This document shows positions 19,491 to 28,019 of a stretch of DNA of 64,000 bases, piece after piece. Each line of letters starts with the position of its first letter. The first letter of the stretch is position 1. The notes beneath the pieces were generated by a model. The model searched no databases, was not told the DNA's origin, and saw only the letters and a list, made by a program, of their open reading frames with translations. The stretch is from assembly GCF_001419765.1 (NCBI RefSeq), contig NZ_LIRK01000004.1:1-64000 (forward strand), read 5' to 3'. The position numbers and the translations under genes are program-made. Origin of the DNA: Streptomyces torulosus (GTDB taxonomy: Bacteria > Actinomycetota > Actinomycetes > Streptomycetales > Streptomycetaceae).

Positions 19491-20804
19491 GTGCTCACCG
19501 CGTTCGCCCGGGCGTTCAAGACGCCCGACCTGCGCAAGAAGCTGCTCTTCACGCTCGGCATCATCGTGATCTACCGGATCGGCACGCACGTCCCGATCCC
19601 CGGTATCGACTACACCGCTGTCCAGACCTGCATCGATGCGCAGAAGTCCAACTCTGGCCTCTTCGGTCTGGTCAACATGTTCAGTGGTGGTGCGCTGCTG
19701 CAGATCACGATCTTCGCGCTCGGCATCATGCCGTACATCACCGCGAGCATCATCCTGCAGCTGCTGACCGTGGTGATCCCGCGCCTCGAGGCCCTCAAGA
19801 AGGAGGGTCAGTCCGGTACGGCGAAGATCACGCAGTACACGCGGTACCTGACCGTGGCGCTCGCGATCCTTCAGGGCACCGGCCTGGTCGCCACGGCCCG
19901 CAGCGGTTCGCTCTTCCCGAACTGCCCGCAGGCCCAGCAGGTCGTGCCGGACCCGTCGATCTACACCACCATCGTCATGGTCATCACGATGACCGCCGGC
20001 ACGGCGCTCGTCATGTGGCTCGGTGAGCTGATCACCGACCGCGGCATCGGCAACGGCATGTCGATCCTGATGTTCATCTCGATCGCCGCCACCTTCCCGG
20101 CCGCGCTGTGGGCCATCAAGGAGCAGGGCTCCCTGGCGGACGGCTGGATCGAGTTCGCCACCGTCATCGCGGTCGGCTTCGTCATGGTCGCCCTGGTGGT
20201 CTTCGTCGAGCAGGCCCAGCGCCGCATCCCGGTGCAGTACGCGAAGCGCATGATCGGCCGCCGGTCCTACGGCGGTACCTCGACGTACATCCCGCTGAAG
20301 GTGAACCAGGCGGGTGTGATCCCCGTCATCTTCGCGTCGTCGCTGCTCTACATCCCGGCGCTGATCGTCCAGTTCTCCGGATCGACGGCCGGCTGGGCCG
20401 CCTGGGTCACGAAGAACCTGGCGCAACCGGACGCGCCCGTGCACATCACGATCTACTTCTTCCTGATCGTCTTCTTCGCCTTCTTCTACGTGGCCATCTC
20501 GTTCAACCCCGAGGAAGTCGCGGACAACATGAAGAAGTATGGTGGCTTCATCCCGGGCATCCGGGCTGGCCGACCGACCGCTGAGTACCTCTCCTATGTG
20601 CTCAACCGGATCACCTGGCCGGGTTCGCTGTACTTGGGTCTGATCGCTCTCGTCCCGACAATGGCGTTGGCTGGTTTCGGGGCAAACCAGAACTTCCCGT
20701 TCGGCGGTACCAGCATCCTCATCATCGTGGGTGTGGGTCTGGAGACGGTGAAGCAGATCGAGAGCCAGCTCCAGCAGCGCAATTACGAAGGGTTCCTCCG
20801 CTGA
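19491..20804 (+). CDS. secY: Preprotein translocase subunit SecY
   Basis: 437 aa from the GTG at 19491, which has AGGAGG 5 nt upstream; upstream in-frame starts add an unsupported 44 residues. Ten membrane helices are expected. TPDLRKKLLFTLGIIVIYRI, GIMPYITASIILQLL and the cytosolic loop with IPVQYAKRMIGRRSYGG, needed for SecA/ribosome contact, are conserved. It forms the Sec channel in the plasma membrane. The stop overlaps the adk ATG. Confidence 0.98.
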   Translation: MLTAFARAFKTPDLRKKLLFTLGIIVIYRIGTHVPIPGIDYTAVQTCIDAQKSNSGLFGLVNMFSGGALLQITIFALGIMPYITASIILQLLTVVIPRLEALKKEGQSGTAKITQYTRYLTVALAILQGTGLVATARSGSLFPNCPQAQQVVPDPSIYTTIVMVITMTAGTALVMWLGELITDRGIGNGMSILMFISIAATFPAALWAIKEQGSLADGWIEFATVIAVGFVMVALVVFVEQAQRRIPVQYAKRMIGRRSYGGTSTYIPLKVNQAGVIPVIFASSLLYIPALIVQFSGSTAGWAAWVTKNLAQPDAPVHITIYFFLIVFFAFFYVAISFNPEEVADNMKKYGGFIPGIRAGRPTAEYLSYVLNRITWPGSLYLGLIALVPTMALAGFGANQNFPFGGTSILIIVGVGLETVKQIESQLQQRNYEGFLR

Positions 20805-21466
20805 TGCGAATCGTCCTCGTCGGGCCGCCGGGTGCGGGCAAGGGAACGCAGGCCGCGTTCCTCGCCAACAACCTGTCCATCCCGCACATCTCCACGGGCG
20901 ACCTGTTCCGGGCCAACATCAGCAAGCAGACGGAGCTCGGCAAACTCGCGAAGTCCTACATGGACAAGGGCGAACTGGTGCCGGACGAGGTCACCATCGC
21001 CATGGCCAAGGACCGCATGGAGCAGCCGGACGCCGTGGGCGGCTTCCTGCTCGACGGCTTCCCGCGCAACGTCTCGCAGGCCGAGGCGCTGGACGTGACG
21101 CTCCGGGAAGAGTCCATGACCCTGGACGCGGTGCTGGACCTCGAGGTCCCGGAGGACGAGGTCGTCAAGCGGATCGCCGGCCGCCGCATCTGCCGGAACG
21201 ACTCGGCGCACGTCTTCCACGTCACGTACAAGCAGCCCCAGCAGGACGGCGTGTGCGACGTCTGCGGCGGCGAGCTCTACCAGCGCGACGACGACTCCGA
21301 GGAGACCGTCCGCAAGCGCCTGGAGGTCTACCACACCCAGACCGAGCCGATCATCGACTACTACAAGGCCCAGGGCCTCGTGGTGACGATCTCGGCGCTC
21401 GGCAAGGTGGAAGAGGTCACCCAGCGCGCGATGGACGCGCTGAAGCGCGAGGACGACGGCCAGTAG
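20804..21466 (+). CDS. adk: Adenylate kinase
   Basis: 220 aa. P-loop GPPGAGKGTQ at residues 7-16, LDGFPRN for AMP binding, and a long LID (residues ~128-165) with Cys residues (one in RRICRND, two in CDVC) plus acidic residues, consistent with a structural zinc site of the Gram-positive type. It catalyses AMP + ATP = 2 ADP. It is coupled to secY by a one-base overlap, as in most actinobacteria. Confidence 0.98.
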   Translation: MRIVLVGPPGAGKGTQAAFLANNLSIPHISTGDLFRANISKQTELGKLAKSYMDKGELVPDEVTIAMAKDRMEQPDAVGGFLLDGFPRNVSQAEALDVTLREESMTLDAVLDLEVPEDEVVKRIAGRRICRNDSAHVFHVTYKQPQQDGVCDVCGGELYQRDDDSEETVRKRLEVYHTQTEPIIDYYKAQGLVVTISALGKVEEVTQRAMDALKREDDGQ

Positions 21467-21481
21467 CCGTCAGCGGTACGT

Positions 21482-21514
21482 CGGCCGCGGTGCCCGTCAG
21501 GGGCGCCGCGGCCG
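21482..21514 (+). terminator. Hairpin after adk
   Basis: CGGCCGCGG (21482-21490) pairs with CCGCGGCCG (21506-21514), with further inner GC pairs. It begins 15 nt after the adk stop, so it is a likely terminator or attenuator between adk and the map remnant. Confidence 0.65.
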
Positions 21515-21619
21515 TACTGTTGTGTAGGCAACCCCCAGAACGACGAGCCGTGGGCGCCGGACGGGCCCAGCGGCACAGTGGACGCCCGTAGGCGGAGAAG
21601 ACGGAGAGCGCAGGACCTC

Positions 21620-21778
21620 ATGGTGCAGATCAAGAGCCCCGAGCAGATCGCCAAGATGCGCGAGGCGGGGCTGGTCGTCGCCGCCATCCACGCGGCCACC
21701 CGTGAGGCGGCCGTGCCGGGCGCCTCCACGAAGGACCTCGACGACGTGGCCGGGTGGCTGGAGGGCCGCAGGGGCTGA
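21620..21778 (+). pseudogene. map: Truncated methionine aminopeptidase (N-terminal ~45 codons)
   Basis: The ATG at 21620 opens MVQIKSPEQIAKMREAGLVV and continues through AAIHAATREAAVPGASTKDL as in type I methionine aminopeptidase. Similarity then stops: after DLDDVA the frame reads GWLEGRRG and ends at 21778 (52 aa against ~255-285 aa normally). All five metal-binding residues are lost, so it cannot be active. In Streptomyces map is normally followed by infA-rpmJ-rpsM-rpsK-rpoA-rplQ; none of these follow here. This marks a deletion, insertion or rearrangement breakpoint at about 21755. Confidence 0.85.
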
Positions 21779-21827
21779 GTCCGCCCCTGCCGGCCGTCCG
21801 GTCTGCCGCCCGACCGCGCTCGTCGTC

Positions 21828-23417
21828 TCACGAGTTGATGCCGAGACCCGTGGTCACGTAGGCGCACTCGGTGTAGATGTAGCCCGACTGCAGCTTGGCG
21901 GTGTCCGAGGCGGGGCTGGAGGAGGTGCCGCCCTTCGGCTTGTGCAGGAAGTACGTGGTGCCGACCGGGAGGGTGATCGTGCGCTGCGGGTACTTCTTGC
22001 CGCCGCTGCACGGCTTGAAGTTGCGGTCGATGGTGCGGCTCCAGTCGTAGCTGGTGCAGCCGCCGCAGCCCTTCAGGGTGAAGGTGCCGGTCACCGGGCC
22101 GGTGTACATGACCTGGATCTCGTCGGGGCTGTCGTTCTTCACCGTGACGGTGATGCTGCCGCCCGTACGGGTCGTGGGCAGCTTCTTGCCCGCCGCCGGC
22201 ACTTCCTGCGCGATCTCGGCGGCGATCGCGATCTTCTTCGCCCGGGGCGCGTTCTTGTGCTTCTTGTTGGCCTTGACGAAGTCGTTCATCGAGGTCACCG
22301 CGTCGGCGAACTCACCGTCCTCGTACTGGGACACGCCGCAGGTGTAGACACCGGTGGAGGCGGAACGGTCGGCGCGGGCGGCGTCGTCGGCGAGGGCCTT
22401 GTCGACGCCCGCCTTCTCGCCGGGCAGGCCCTTGACCTGGAGGCTGAGGGACTCCAGCTGCTGCACGGCGTTGCACGGGTCGTCGCCGCCGACGGCCTTG
22501 ATCGCCTTGTCGACGGCCGTCTTGACGTCGGGCTCGACCTTCGCCGCCTGCTCCGAGTCGGGGAACTCGTTCAGCAGGTCGCGGAAGTGGTCGGTCCAGT
22601 CGCCCGTGCCGCTCGCGAGGGTGCCGGAGGCGCACTCGTACAGGGACGTCGCGAGCCGGTCGTCGGGCCAGGTGGCCAGGGAGCCGACGTCCTTCTTGCT
22701 CAGGGTCTGTGGGACCGTGCGCAGGTATTCGAGCGGGGCGATCGCGTCGCAGTACTCCTGCTCCTCGTAGGGCGCGCCGACCGTCGTGTAGAACGTCTTC
22801 AGCCGGTCCGGGACCTTCTCGGCCGCCCGCGAGTCGGGGTGGTCGGTGCTGAGGTCGTCGTAGGCGCTCAGCGCCCTGCGGTACTCGGACTGGGTGGTGC
22901 TGAAGGACTCGCCGGAGGCCTTGCGCACGAGGTCGTCGGCGGTGTCGAGGCGGTCCAGGAGCATCTGCTCGGTGGCCTCCTCCCGCGCGCTCTCGTACAG
23001 CAGGGAGCCGGCGACGGGTACGCCGAGGAGCAGGACGCCGAGCGCGATCGCGAGCGGCGACTGCGCGGGCCACACCAGCCGGTTGCGCAGGCCGACCATG
23101 GCGCCGTGGACGGCCGTGAGGACGAGGAACAGGCCGTAGACGACGAGGGTCGTGCCGGACACGCCGTCGGGGTCGGCCGGCAGCACCGTGAAGAGCAGGA
23201 TGCCGGTGGCCACCCAGCACAGCAGCGTCAGCAGGGGCCGGCGCACGAGGGCGTAACCGAGGCCGAGGCCGCTGAGGTTGAGCAGCCCCACGCCGATGGC
23301 GCGCCAGGGGTCGGCCGGACCGGGCGGCGGCGCGGACGGCATCGGTGGCACCACATAGCTGCGGCTCCAGCCGTCCTGGTTTCTCGTTCCGTATGGACCG
23401 TACTGGTCTCCGGACAT
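21828..23417 (-). CDS. Membrane-anchored protein with Cys-containing extracytoplasmic domain, unrecognised family
   Basis: 529 aa from the ATG at 23417 (GGGGGGATCC upstream; a TTG at 23435 is the other option). A proline-rich cytosolic N-terminus is followed by about four helices (PWRAIGVGLLNLSGLGLGYA, LLTLLCWVATGILLFTVLP, TLVVYGLFLVLTAVHGAMV, SPLAIALGVLLLGVPVAGSL). A long soluble part follows that looks alpha-helical and TPR-like (YDDLSTDHPDSRAAEKVPDR and similar spaced segments). The last ~110 residues are beta-rich with several Cys (KGCGGCTSYDW, FKPCSGGKKY, YTECAYV). I recognise no named family. It runs convergently toward the map fragment. Confidence 0.7.
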   Translation of the reverse strand: MSGDQYGPYGTRNQDGWSRSYVVPPMPSAPPPGPADPWRAIGVGLLNLSGLGLGYALVRRPLLTLLCWVATGILLFTVLPADPDGVSGTTLVVYGLFLVLTAVHGAMVGLRNRLVWPAQSPLAIALGVLLLGVPVAGSLLYESAREEATEQMLLDRLDTADDLVRKASGESFSTTQSEYRRALSAYDDLSTDHPDSRAAEKVPDRLKTFYTTVGAPYEEQEYCDAIAPLEYLRTVPQTLSKKDVGSLATWPDDRLATSLYECASGTLASGTGDWTDHFRDLLNEFPDSEQAAKVEPDVKTAVDKAIKAVGGDDPCNAVQQLESLSLQVKGLPGEKAGVDKALADDAARADRSASTGVYTCGVSQYEDGEFADAVTSMNDFVKANKKHKNAPRAKKIAIAAEIAQEVPAAGKKLPTTRTGGSITVTVKNDSPDEIQVMYTGPVTGTFTLKGCGGCTSYDWSRTIDRNFKPCSGGKKYPQRTITLPVGTTYFLHKPKGGTSSSPASDTAKLQSGYIYTECAYVTTGLGINS

Positions 23418-23766
23418 GTCGGATCCCCCCGTCAACTACACCCGCATGCCTACGAATTGTCAGTGTACGGCTGAAACCAGATGGCGCGACAGCCGATTCC
23501 GGTCGCTCGGTGAAGATCGTTGACCTTTCGTGACCACCGGCGGGGCAACGCTCCGGGGTGATCGCCCGTCGCGGGCCGCGTCAGCCCGGTGGCCTGCCGG
23601 AGGGCTCCGGGAGCGGGCCGTCGAGCGGTGTCGCCGCGGGGTCGGGCACCCGGCGCGCGGGGGCCGCGTGGACGACGGCCACGGTCGCCGCCGCAGGCCA
23701 GAAGGGCGCCGGGGGCCAGGAGGGCCCACAAGGGGGCCGTCCCGTCGAAGGGGGCGCGCCGCGGGT

Positions 23767-23945
23767 CTTCACGGTCGACTCGGCGATGTTCAGCGAAGCG
23801 GGACCCCCGCCGTCGCCGTCGCCGTGGGGTACGAAGCGTTCGACCAGGGCGCGGTCACCGACGGGTCCAGCATGGTGTCCCCGGAGGTCACCGCGCGGAC
23901 GGCGTCGATGAGCCGCTCGGGTGCGGTGCGCTTGAGCAGGAAGCC
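23767..23945 (-). pseudogene. Remnant of a LuxR-type response regulator (middle and C-terminal pieces)
   Basis: Read on the minus strand, GFLLKRTAPERLIDAVRAVT, then SGDTMLDPSVT, then (after a one-base deletion) RALVERFVPHGDGDGGG, then NIAESTVKT are consecutive landmarks of a NarL/LuxR response regulator: receiver end, linker and HTH. The HTH start is missing between GGG and NIAEST. The N-terminus is absent; at ~23943 the sequence switches to a transposase. A matching N-terminal piece lies at 28.9 kb. Confidence 0.7.
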
Positions 23946-24208
23946 TCGGCATCGACATGGAAATCACCGCTCGTGCCCCCGGGGCCAGGGGTTTCACCCC
24001 GATACCGAAGCGGTGGGCGGTCGAGCGGACCTATGGCTGGCTCATGCTGCACCGCCGCTCGGCCCGCGACCACGAGACCCTGCCCACCCGCTCCGAAGCC
24101 GTGATCCACATTGCCATGACCGACCTGATGGCCCGCCGTATCACCAGCGAGAGCACCATCTCCTGGCGCGACCCGACAGCACAGACCAAACACCAGATTC
24201 CGGGATGA
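23945..24208 (+). pseudogene. IS5-type transposase C-terminal fragment
   Basis: From LGIDMEIT the frame continues KGF-like GFTPIPKRWAVERTYGWLML, HRRSARDHETLPTRSEAVIH and MTDLMARRI to a stop at 24208. This is the C-terminal ~85 residues of the IS5/IS1647-like transposases common in Streptomyces, including the RRWxVERTxxW and Y-x5-R region with the last catalytic Glu. The first ~200 residues are gone, cut at the junction with the response-regulator scrap. It cannot transpose by itself. Confidence 0.8.
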
Positions 24209-24251
24209 AACAACGGGAGGAAACGACCTCCTACAGCTGACCGACGAGGCG

Positions 24252-25004
24252 TCAGTTCTCCGTGTGTTCGCTTCCTTCTGCGCGGGCTGCGCGGGCGCGC
24301 TGCGCGCGGAGCTCCACAGCGTCGAGGAGCAGGCCGAGCGCGGTCTCGAACTGGTCCTCTTCGTCGATTTCCGCGAGATGGGGGGCGACCTGTGCCAGGT
24401 TCGGGTACCGCTGTGGCGAGGCCGCCAGGTACTCGCGGCGCCAGGCCAGCCGGTCGCCTTCCTGAGCGGCCTTGTCCAGCACGTTGAAGGAAGCCTCGAA
24501 GGCGCTGGCGGCGAGTGCCATTTCAGCCAGGACCCGGTAGTACGAGGCCGCTTCGCGTCCCTGGAAGCCGGCCTCGAGCAGGGCACCGATGACCACGTCG
24601 GCACCCTGGAACTCCGGCTCGCGCCGCGAGGTGCGGGCCGCGACCAGGACGGCCACACCCGGGTGCTGCAGGCATGCGGCGCGGATCCGTCGGGCGAGCG
24701 ACGCGAGGGTCTCGCGCCAGCTTTCCGACGGTGCGAAGTCGTGCAGGGCATCGCTGACCAGCCGGGCGGCCAGGCCGAGCAGCAACTCGTCCTTGCCGCG
24801 GAAGTACCGCAGGACGGCTGTGTGGTCGGCGCCCAGTTCGGTGCCCAGCCGACGGAAGGTGAGCGCCTCCGGACCGTCCCTCTCGATCACGGCCATCGCG
24901 GTGTCCAGGATCAGATCCGCGGTGAGGAAGGATGCCGGACGCTGCTTCCGCCGCGCGGGAGTGGTTCCTGCCGCGTTGGTCTTCGCGCGTGTCATGGCCG
25001 TCAT
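24252..25004 (-). CDS. TetR-family transcriptional regulator
   Basis: 250 aa from the ATG at 25004; ATG 24995 or 25034 are alternatives. The N-terminal HTH reads LILDTAMAVIERDGPEALTF, then RRLGTELGADHTAVLRYFRG, typical of TetR. The C-terminal domain (TetR_C-like) binds an unknown ligand. It is directly downstream of the serine-hydrolase gene, whose stop at 25021 lies inside the longer TetR reading, so the two are probably one operon. The likely targets are the repeated sites in the divergent hydrolase/SDR promoter at 26294-26348. Confidence 0.85.
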   Translation of the reverse strand: MTAMTRAKTNAAGTTPARRKQRPASFLTADLILDTAMAVIERDGPEALTFRRLGTELGADHTAVLRYFRGKDELLLGLAARLVSDALHDFAPSESWRETLASLARRIRAACLQHPGVAVLVAARTSRREPEFQGADVVIGALLEAGFQGREAASYYRVLAEMALAASAFEASFNVLDKAAQEGDRLAWRREYLAASPQRYPNLAQVAPHLAEIDEEDQFETALGLLLDAVELRAQRARAARAEGSEHTEN

Positions 25005-25020
25005 CTTATCGACGGCGTTG

Positions 25021-26226
25021 TCAACGGTGGTCATCCCGCAGCTGGTCGGCCACCGCCCCCAGTGCCGTGACGGACTCCGCGTCACGTGAGGGGTCGTCCG
25101 CCGTCGGCCACGCGCTGGTCTTGACGATCACCACGTCGGCGTCCGGGTCCACATACAGGTACTGGCCGTGGATCCCGACCGCGGTGAACGGACGTCGCTC
25201 GCCGCCGAGTGTCCACCACTGGTTGCTGTACCCGTAATGCGGGTAACCGCTGGGGCCCAGCGCGCCGACCTCCAGGTGCGGCACCCCGCGACCCCGGCTG
25301 CGCGCCACCCATTCCCCGGGCACGATGCGCTGCCCGTCCAGTTCTCCGCCACGGGACATCAGCAGCCCCAGCCGGGCGATGTCGCGGGCGGTGGCATTGA
25401 GCGAGCCGCCGCCGATCGCGGTACGCGGATGCTTTCGGGTGAGCCAGTAGTACGCGTCGCGCTCCGCGCCGATGCGGCTCCAGAGGCGCTCCGTGGCGTA
25501 CTGCGCGAGGGAGTGGCCGGTGGCGGACTCCAGCACCCATCCCAGGAGCTGGGTGTCGATCGTCGAGTAGCTGAACTGTGTGCCGGCCTCGGTCGAACGC
25601 TCGGCCGCGGACACCACCTCGTGCAGTGAGCCGCCCCCTGTGGCGGCCTTGGTGAACCGGTTGATCAGACTGTCCCGAACGGTGTGGTCCTCCACCAGGT
25701 CACCCACCCCGCTGCTCATGTCGAGCAGATGCTCGATGCTCACCCCGTCGAAGGCGGAGCCCACCAGGTCCCTGCAGTACACCGTCACCGGGTCGGCCAC
25801 ATCCTTGATCACCCCCTCGTCGAGGGCGATCCCGATCAGCATCGACGTCACCGACTTGGTCATCGAGAACATCTGGAACCGTACGTCGCCGCCGGCGAAG
25901 TACCCCGGATACGACTCGTGGACGATCTCGCCACCATGCAGCACGACGAAGGAGGTGGTGTTCGTTCGAGTGTGCAGTTCGGCAAGGCTCCGCTCCTGCC
26001 CCTCGAAGCCGTAGGTCACTTCCAGGGGGCGCGGTCGCCGGGGCAGGGGGAACACCTCCCCGCCGCGGCGGACGTCTTCGGTGGGCATGAGGAGATTCAT
26101 GTGGGTGAACGTCCACTCATTGACCGGGCGGCGGGTCATCACCTCGTCCTGGTGGCGCCACAGCCACGCCGCCCCGGCGCCCGCCGCGGCGGCTCCCAGC
26201 AGCCATCCACCCACTTCATTGCGCAT
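25021..26226 (-). CDS. Beta-lactamase-fold serine hydrolase (esterase/NylB-like)
   Basis: 401 aa. The S-x-x-K motif is S121-M-T-K124, the Tyr motif YST is at 220-222, and HGQ near the C-terminus stands in for KTG. The layout resembles 6-aminohexanoate-dimer hydrolase and related esterases rather than a true beta-lactamase. A hydrophobic Gly/Ala-rich N-terminus (WLLGAAAAGAGAAWLW) looks like a membrane anchor, so the enzyme probably faces outward. It is divergent from the SDR gene and upstream of tetR. The substrate is unknown. Confidence 0.85.
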   Translation of the reverse strand: MRNEVGGWLLGAAAAGAGAAWLWRHQDEVMTRRPVNEWTFTHMNLLMPTEDVRRGGEVFPLPRRPRPLEVTYGFEGQERSLAELHTRTNTTSFVVLHGGEIVHESYPGYFAGGDVRFQMFSMTKSVTSMLIGIALDEGVIKDVADPVTVYCRDLVGSAFDGVSIEHLLDMSSGVGDLVEDHTVRDSLINRFTKAATGGGSLHEVVSAAERSTEAGTQFSYSTIDTQLLGWVLESATGHSLAQYATERLWSRIGAERDAYYWLTRKHPRTAIGGGSLNATARDIARLGLLMSRGGELDGQRIVPGEWVARSRGRGVPHLEVGALGPSGYPHYGYSNQWWTLGGERRPFTAVGIHGQYLYVDPDADVVIVKTSAWPTADDPSRDAESVTALGAVADQLRDDHR

Positions 26227-26272
26227 TACTGAGCCCCTTCATCGCATGGACATGTCGAGCTTCGGCGACCTC

Positions 26273-26348
26273 ACTCTGGCTTGCGGATCCATTGGTGTCA
26301 ACAATGGTGCTAACTGTGGTGTCATCAAGGGTGTCACCACCGTTGACA
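26273..26348. promoter_or_regulatory. Divergent promoter with repeated GGTGTCA-type sites
   Basis: Leftward promoter candidate: TTGACA (complement of 26296-26301), 17 bp, CAGAGT (complement of 26273-26278). Rightward candidate: TTGACA at 26343-26348 with CATGCT 17 bp on. Between them GGTG(T/C)(C/T)A-like units recur near 26294, 26306, 26318 and 26330. CACCGTTGACA recurs (one copy near 26337, one near the tetR start at 25020), suggesting a shared TetR operator. Confidence 0.5.
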
Positions 26349-26420
26349 GCTTTTGGACGAGTGGCCATGCTGGCGACGGGGTCGTCGCCCCCTCTCCGAA
26401 CCCTCCACGAAGGACAGCGC

Positions 26421-27248
26421 ATGACAGCCACCCAACTGCCCACCACGCGCCGCCTGCTCGGAAAGCTGCCCTTCGTCGACCCGGGCCGGCCCCCGCTGCC
26501 CGCGAGAACCGCGTTCCTGACCGGTGCCAGTTCGGGCATCGGCAAGGCGCTCGCAGCCGAGCTGTGCGCCCGCGGCTACGACGTGTACCTCACCGCGCGC
26601 AGAATCGAGCTCCTGGAAGAACTGCGGGCACAGCTCACCGCCGCCTTCCCGCAGCGTTCGGTGACCGTGGCCGCCCTCGACGTGACCGAGCACGAGGCCG
26701 TGGCGCGGACGATCGACGACGCGGCCCGGCAGTTCGGCGGCCTCGGAATGGTCATCGCCAACGCAGGGGTCGACATGGGGGGCAACATCGGGGAGGGCCG
26801 CTTCGCGGCGCACCGCACGGTGGTCGAGGTCAATCTGCTGGGTGCGATGGCGACCATCGACGCGGCCGTCGCACACTTCCGCAGCACGGGCGGCGGGCAG
26901 GTGGTGGGCTTCAGCTCCGTCGTGGCCGGGGCGGGCCTGCCGGGCGGGGCGCCGTACTGCGCCTCCAAGGCAGGGCTCACGAGGTACCTTCAGTCGCTGC
27001 GAGGCGAGCTGTGGAACAGCGGCATCACCGTGACCACGGTCGCCCCCGGCTACATCGACACCCCGATCAACGAAGCCCTGGGCGACAAAAGGCCGTTCCT
27101 CATCGACACCCGCACGGGCGCCCGCAAGATCATGGACCGCATCGAGTCCGGCGCCGTCCACGCGACAGTGCCCCGAGTGCCCTGGACCGTCGTCGCATAC
27201 CTGCTGGCCCGGCTCCCGACCCGTCTGCTGCGGAAGGTCAATGCCTGA
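26421..27248 (+). CDS. Short-chain dehydrogenase/reductase
   Basis: 275 aa from the ATG at 26421 (AAGGA upstream). Classical SDR: the nucleotide motif TGASSGIGKA, NAG at IANAGVD, the catalytic Ser in GFSSVVAGAG, Tyr-x-x-x-Lys as YCASK, and PGYIDTPIN after it. The basic residue after the Gly motif (TARRIE) suggests NADP(H). The C-terminal LLARLPTRLLRKV is a membrane-associating tail as in lipid-acting SDRs. It is divergent from the hydrolase and probably under the same TetR control. Confidence 0.9.
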   Translation: MTATQLPTTRRLLGKLPFVDPGRPPLPARTAFLTGASSGIGKALAAELCARGYDVYLTARRIELLEELRAQLTAAFPQRSVTVAALDVTEHEAVARTIDDAARQFGGLGMVIANAGVDMGGNIGEGRFAAHRTVVEVNLLGAMATIDAAVAHFRSTGGGQVVGFSSVVAGAGLPGGAPYCASKAGLTRYLQSLRGELWNSGITVTTVAPGYIDTPINEALGDKRPFLIDTRTGARKIMDRIESGAVHATVPRVPWTVVAYLLARLPTRLLRKVNA

Positions 27249-27536
27249 CCGCCCAGGCCCGGGTACCACTGACGCGCCGGTGCCGAGCCGCCATCACCCG
27301 GTGGCCGTCGGGCCGGGCCAAGCCTTCGGCGCACACCGCGCACCCGGCCCTGGTGCCACCCGGCATCTGCCCGCTCCCGAGCCTCGGCCGGTTCCCTGTG
27401 CCCGGAGGCTCCCTTCGCCGCTCCAGTGCTGGACACGGCACCCGACCGCCCACCAGTTCCGAGGTTCGACGATGCTCCCCTTCCCTCCCGCTCCCACGCC
27501 CGCCTGCCAGGCGGCCTTCCGTGCAAGGGGCATTCA
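27249..27536. other. Spacer between SDR and MFS fragment
   Basis: 288 bp with no convincing gene. Several open frames exist only because of high GC. It presumably holds the promoter of the MFS gene fragment that starts at 27537. Confidence 0.4.
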
Positions 27537-28019
27537 GTGAAGACGAACAGCGACAGCGCACTGACGTTCACCGTCGCCGCTGCCCTGATCGCCGGAGTCA
27601 CGCTCGGCAGCAGCGGCAGTAACGTGATGCCCGTCTTCGTGGACGACTTCGCCGACCGCTTCGACCTGTCCAGCACCAGCGCCGGACTCGTCGCCGCCAG
27701 CCAGCTGACGGCGGTCGCGATCACCACCCCCCTGCTCGCCCACCGCGCCGCCCGCCCCGGACGCGTCCGGTTGGCCCGAGGCGGGCTGGCCCTGGCCGCC
27801 GCGGGATTCATCGGCGCCGCCATCGCTTTCGACATGCTGACGCTGATCGTGGCCAGTCTGCTGCTCGGCGCCGGACTCGGAGCCGTCTACGCCGCCTCCA
27901 CCGCCGCCCTGGCCGGCGCCGGCGACGACGCCGACAAGTCCTCCTCGATCGCCATCACCGGAGCGCTGTTCGCGAGTGCCCTGCGGTCAGCTTCGGCGAG
28001 CAGTGAGCGCAGCACGTGA
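27537..28019 (+). pseudogene. Truncated MFS transporter (N-terminal ~145 residues)
   Basis: A GTG at 27537 opens a frame with about four helices. Visible landmarks are VAAALIAGVTLGSSGSNVMP, FVDDFADRFDLSSTSAGLVA, the loop RAARPGRVRLARGG and [20 protein letters not shown]. This is the first third of a 12-helix MFS permease. After about GALFASAL the sequence becomes the antisense of a lactate-monooxygenase-like gene and stops at 28019. Both genes lost their 3' ends at one join near 27980, as expected from a deletion between convergent genes. Confidence 0.8.

Noticed and set aside
23530-24240. 236-aa plus-strand ORF containing the transposase tail region
   Set aside because: It is in a different frame from the recognisable transposase residues and has no own signature.
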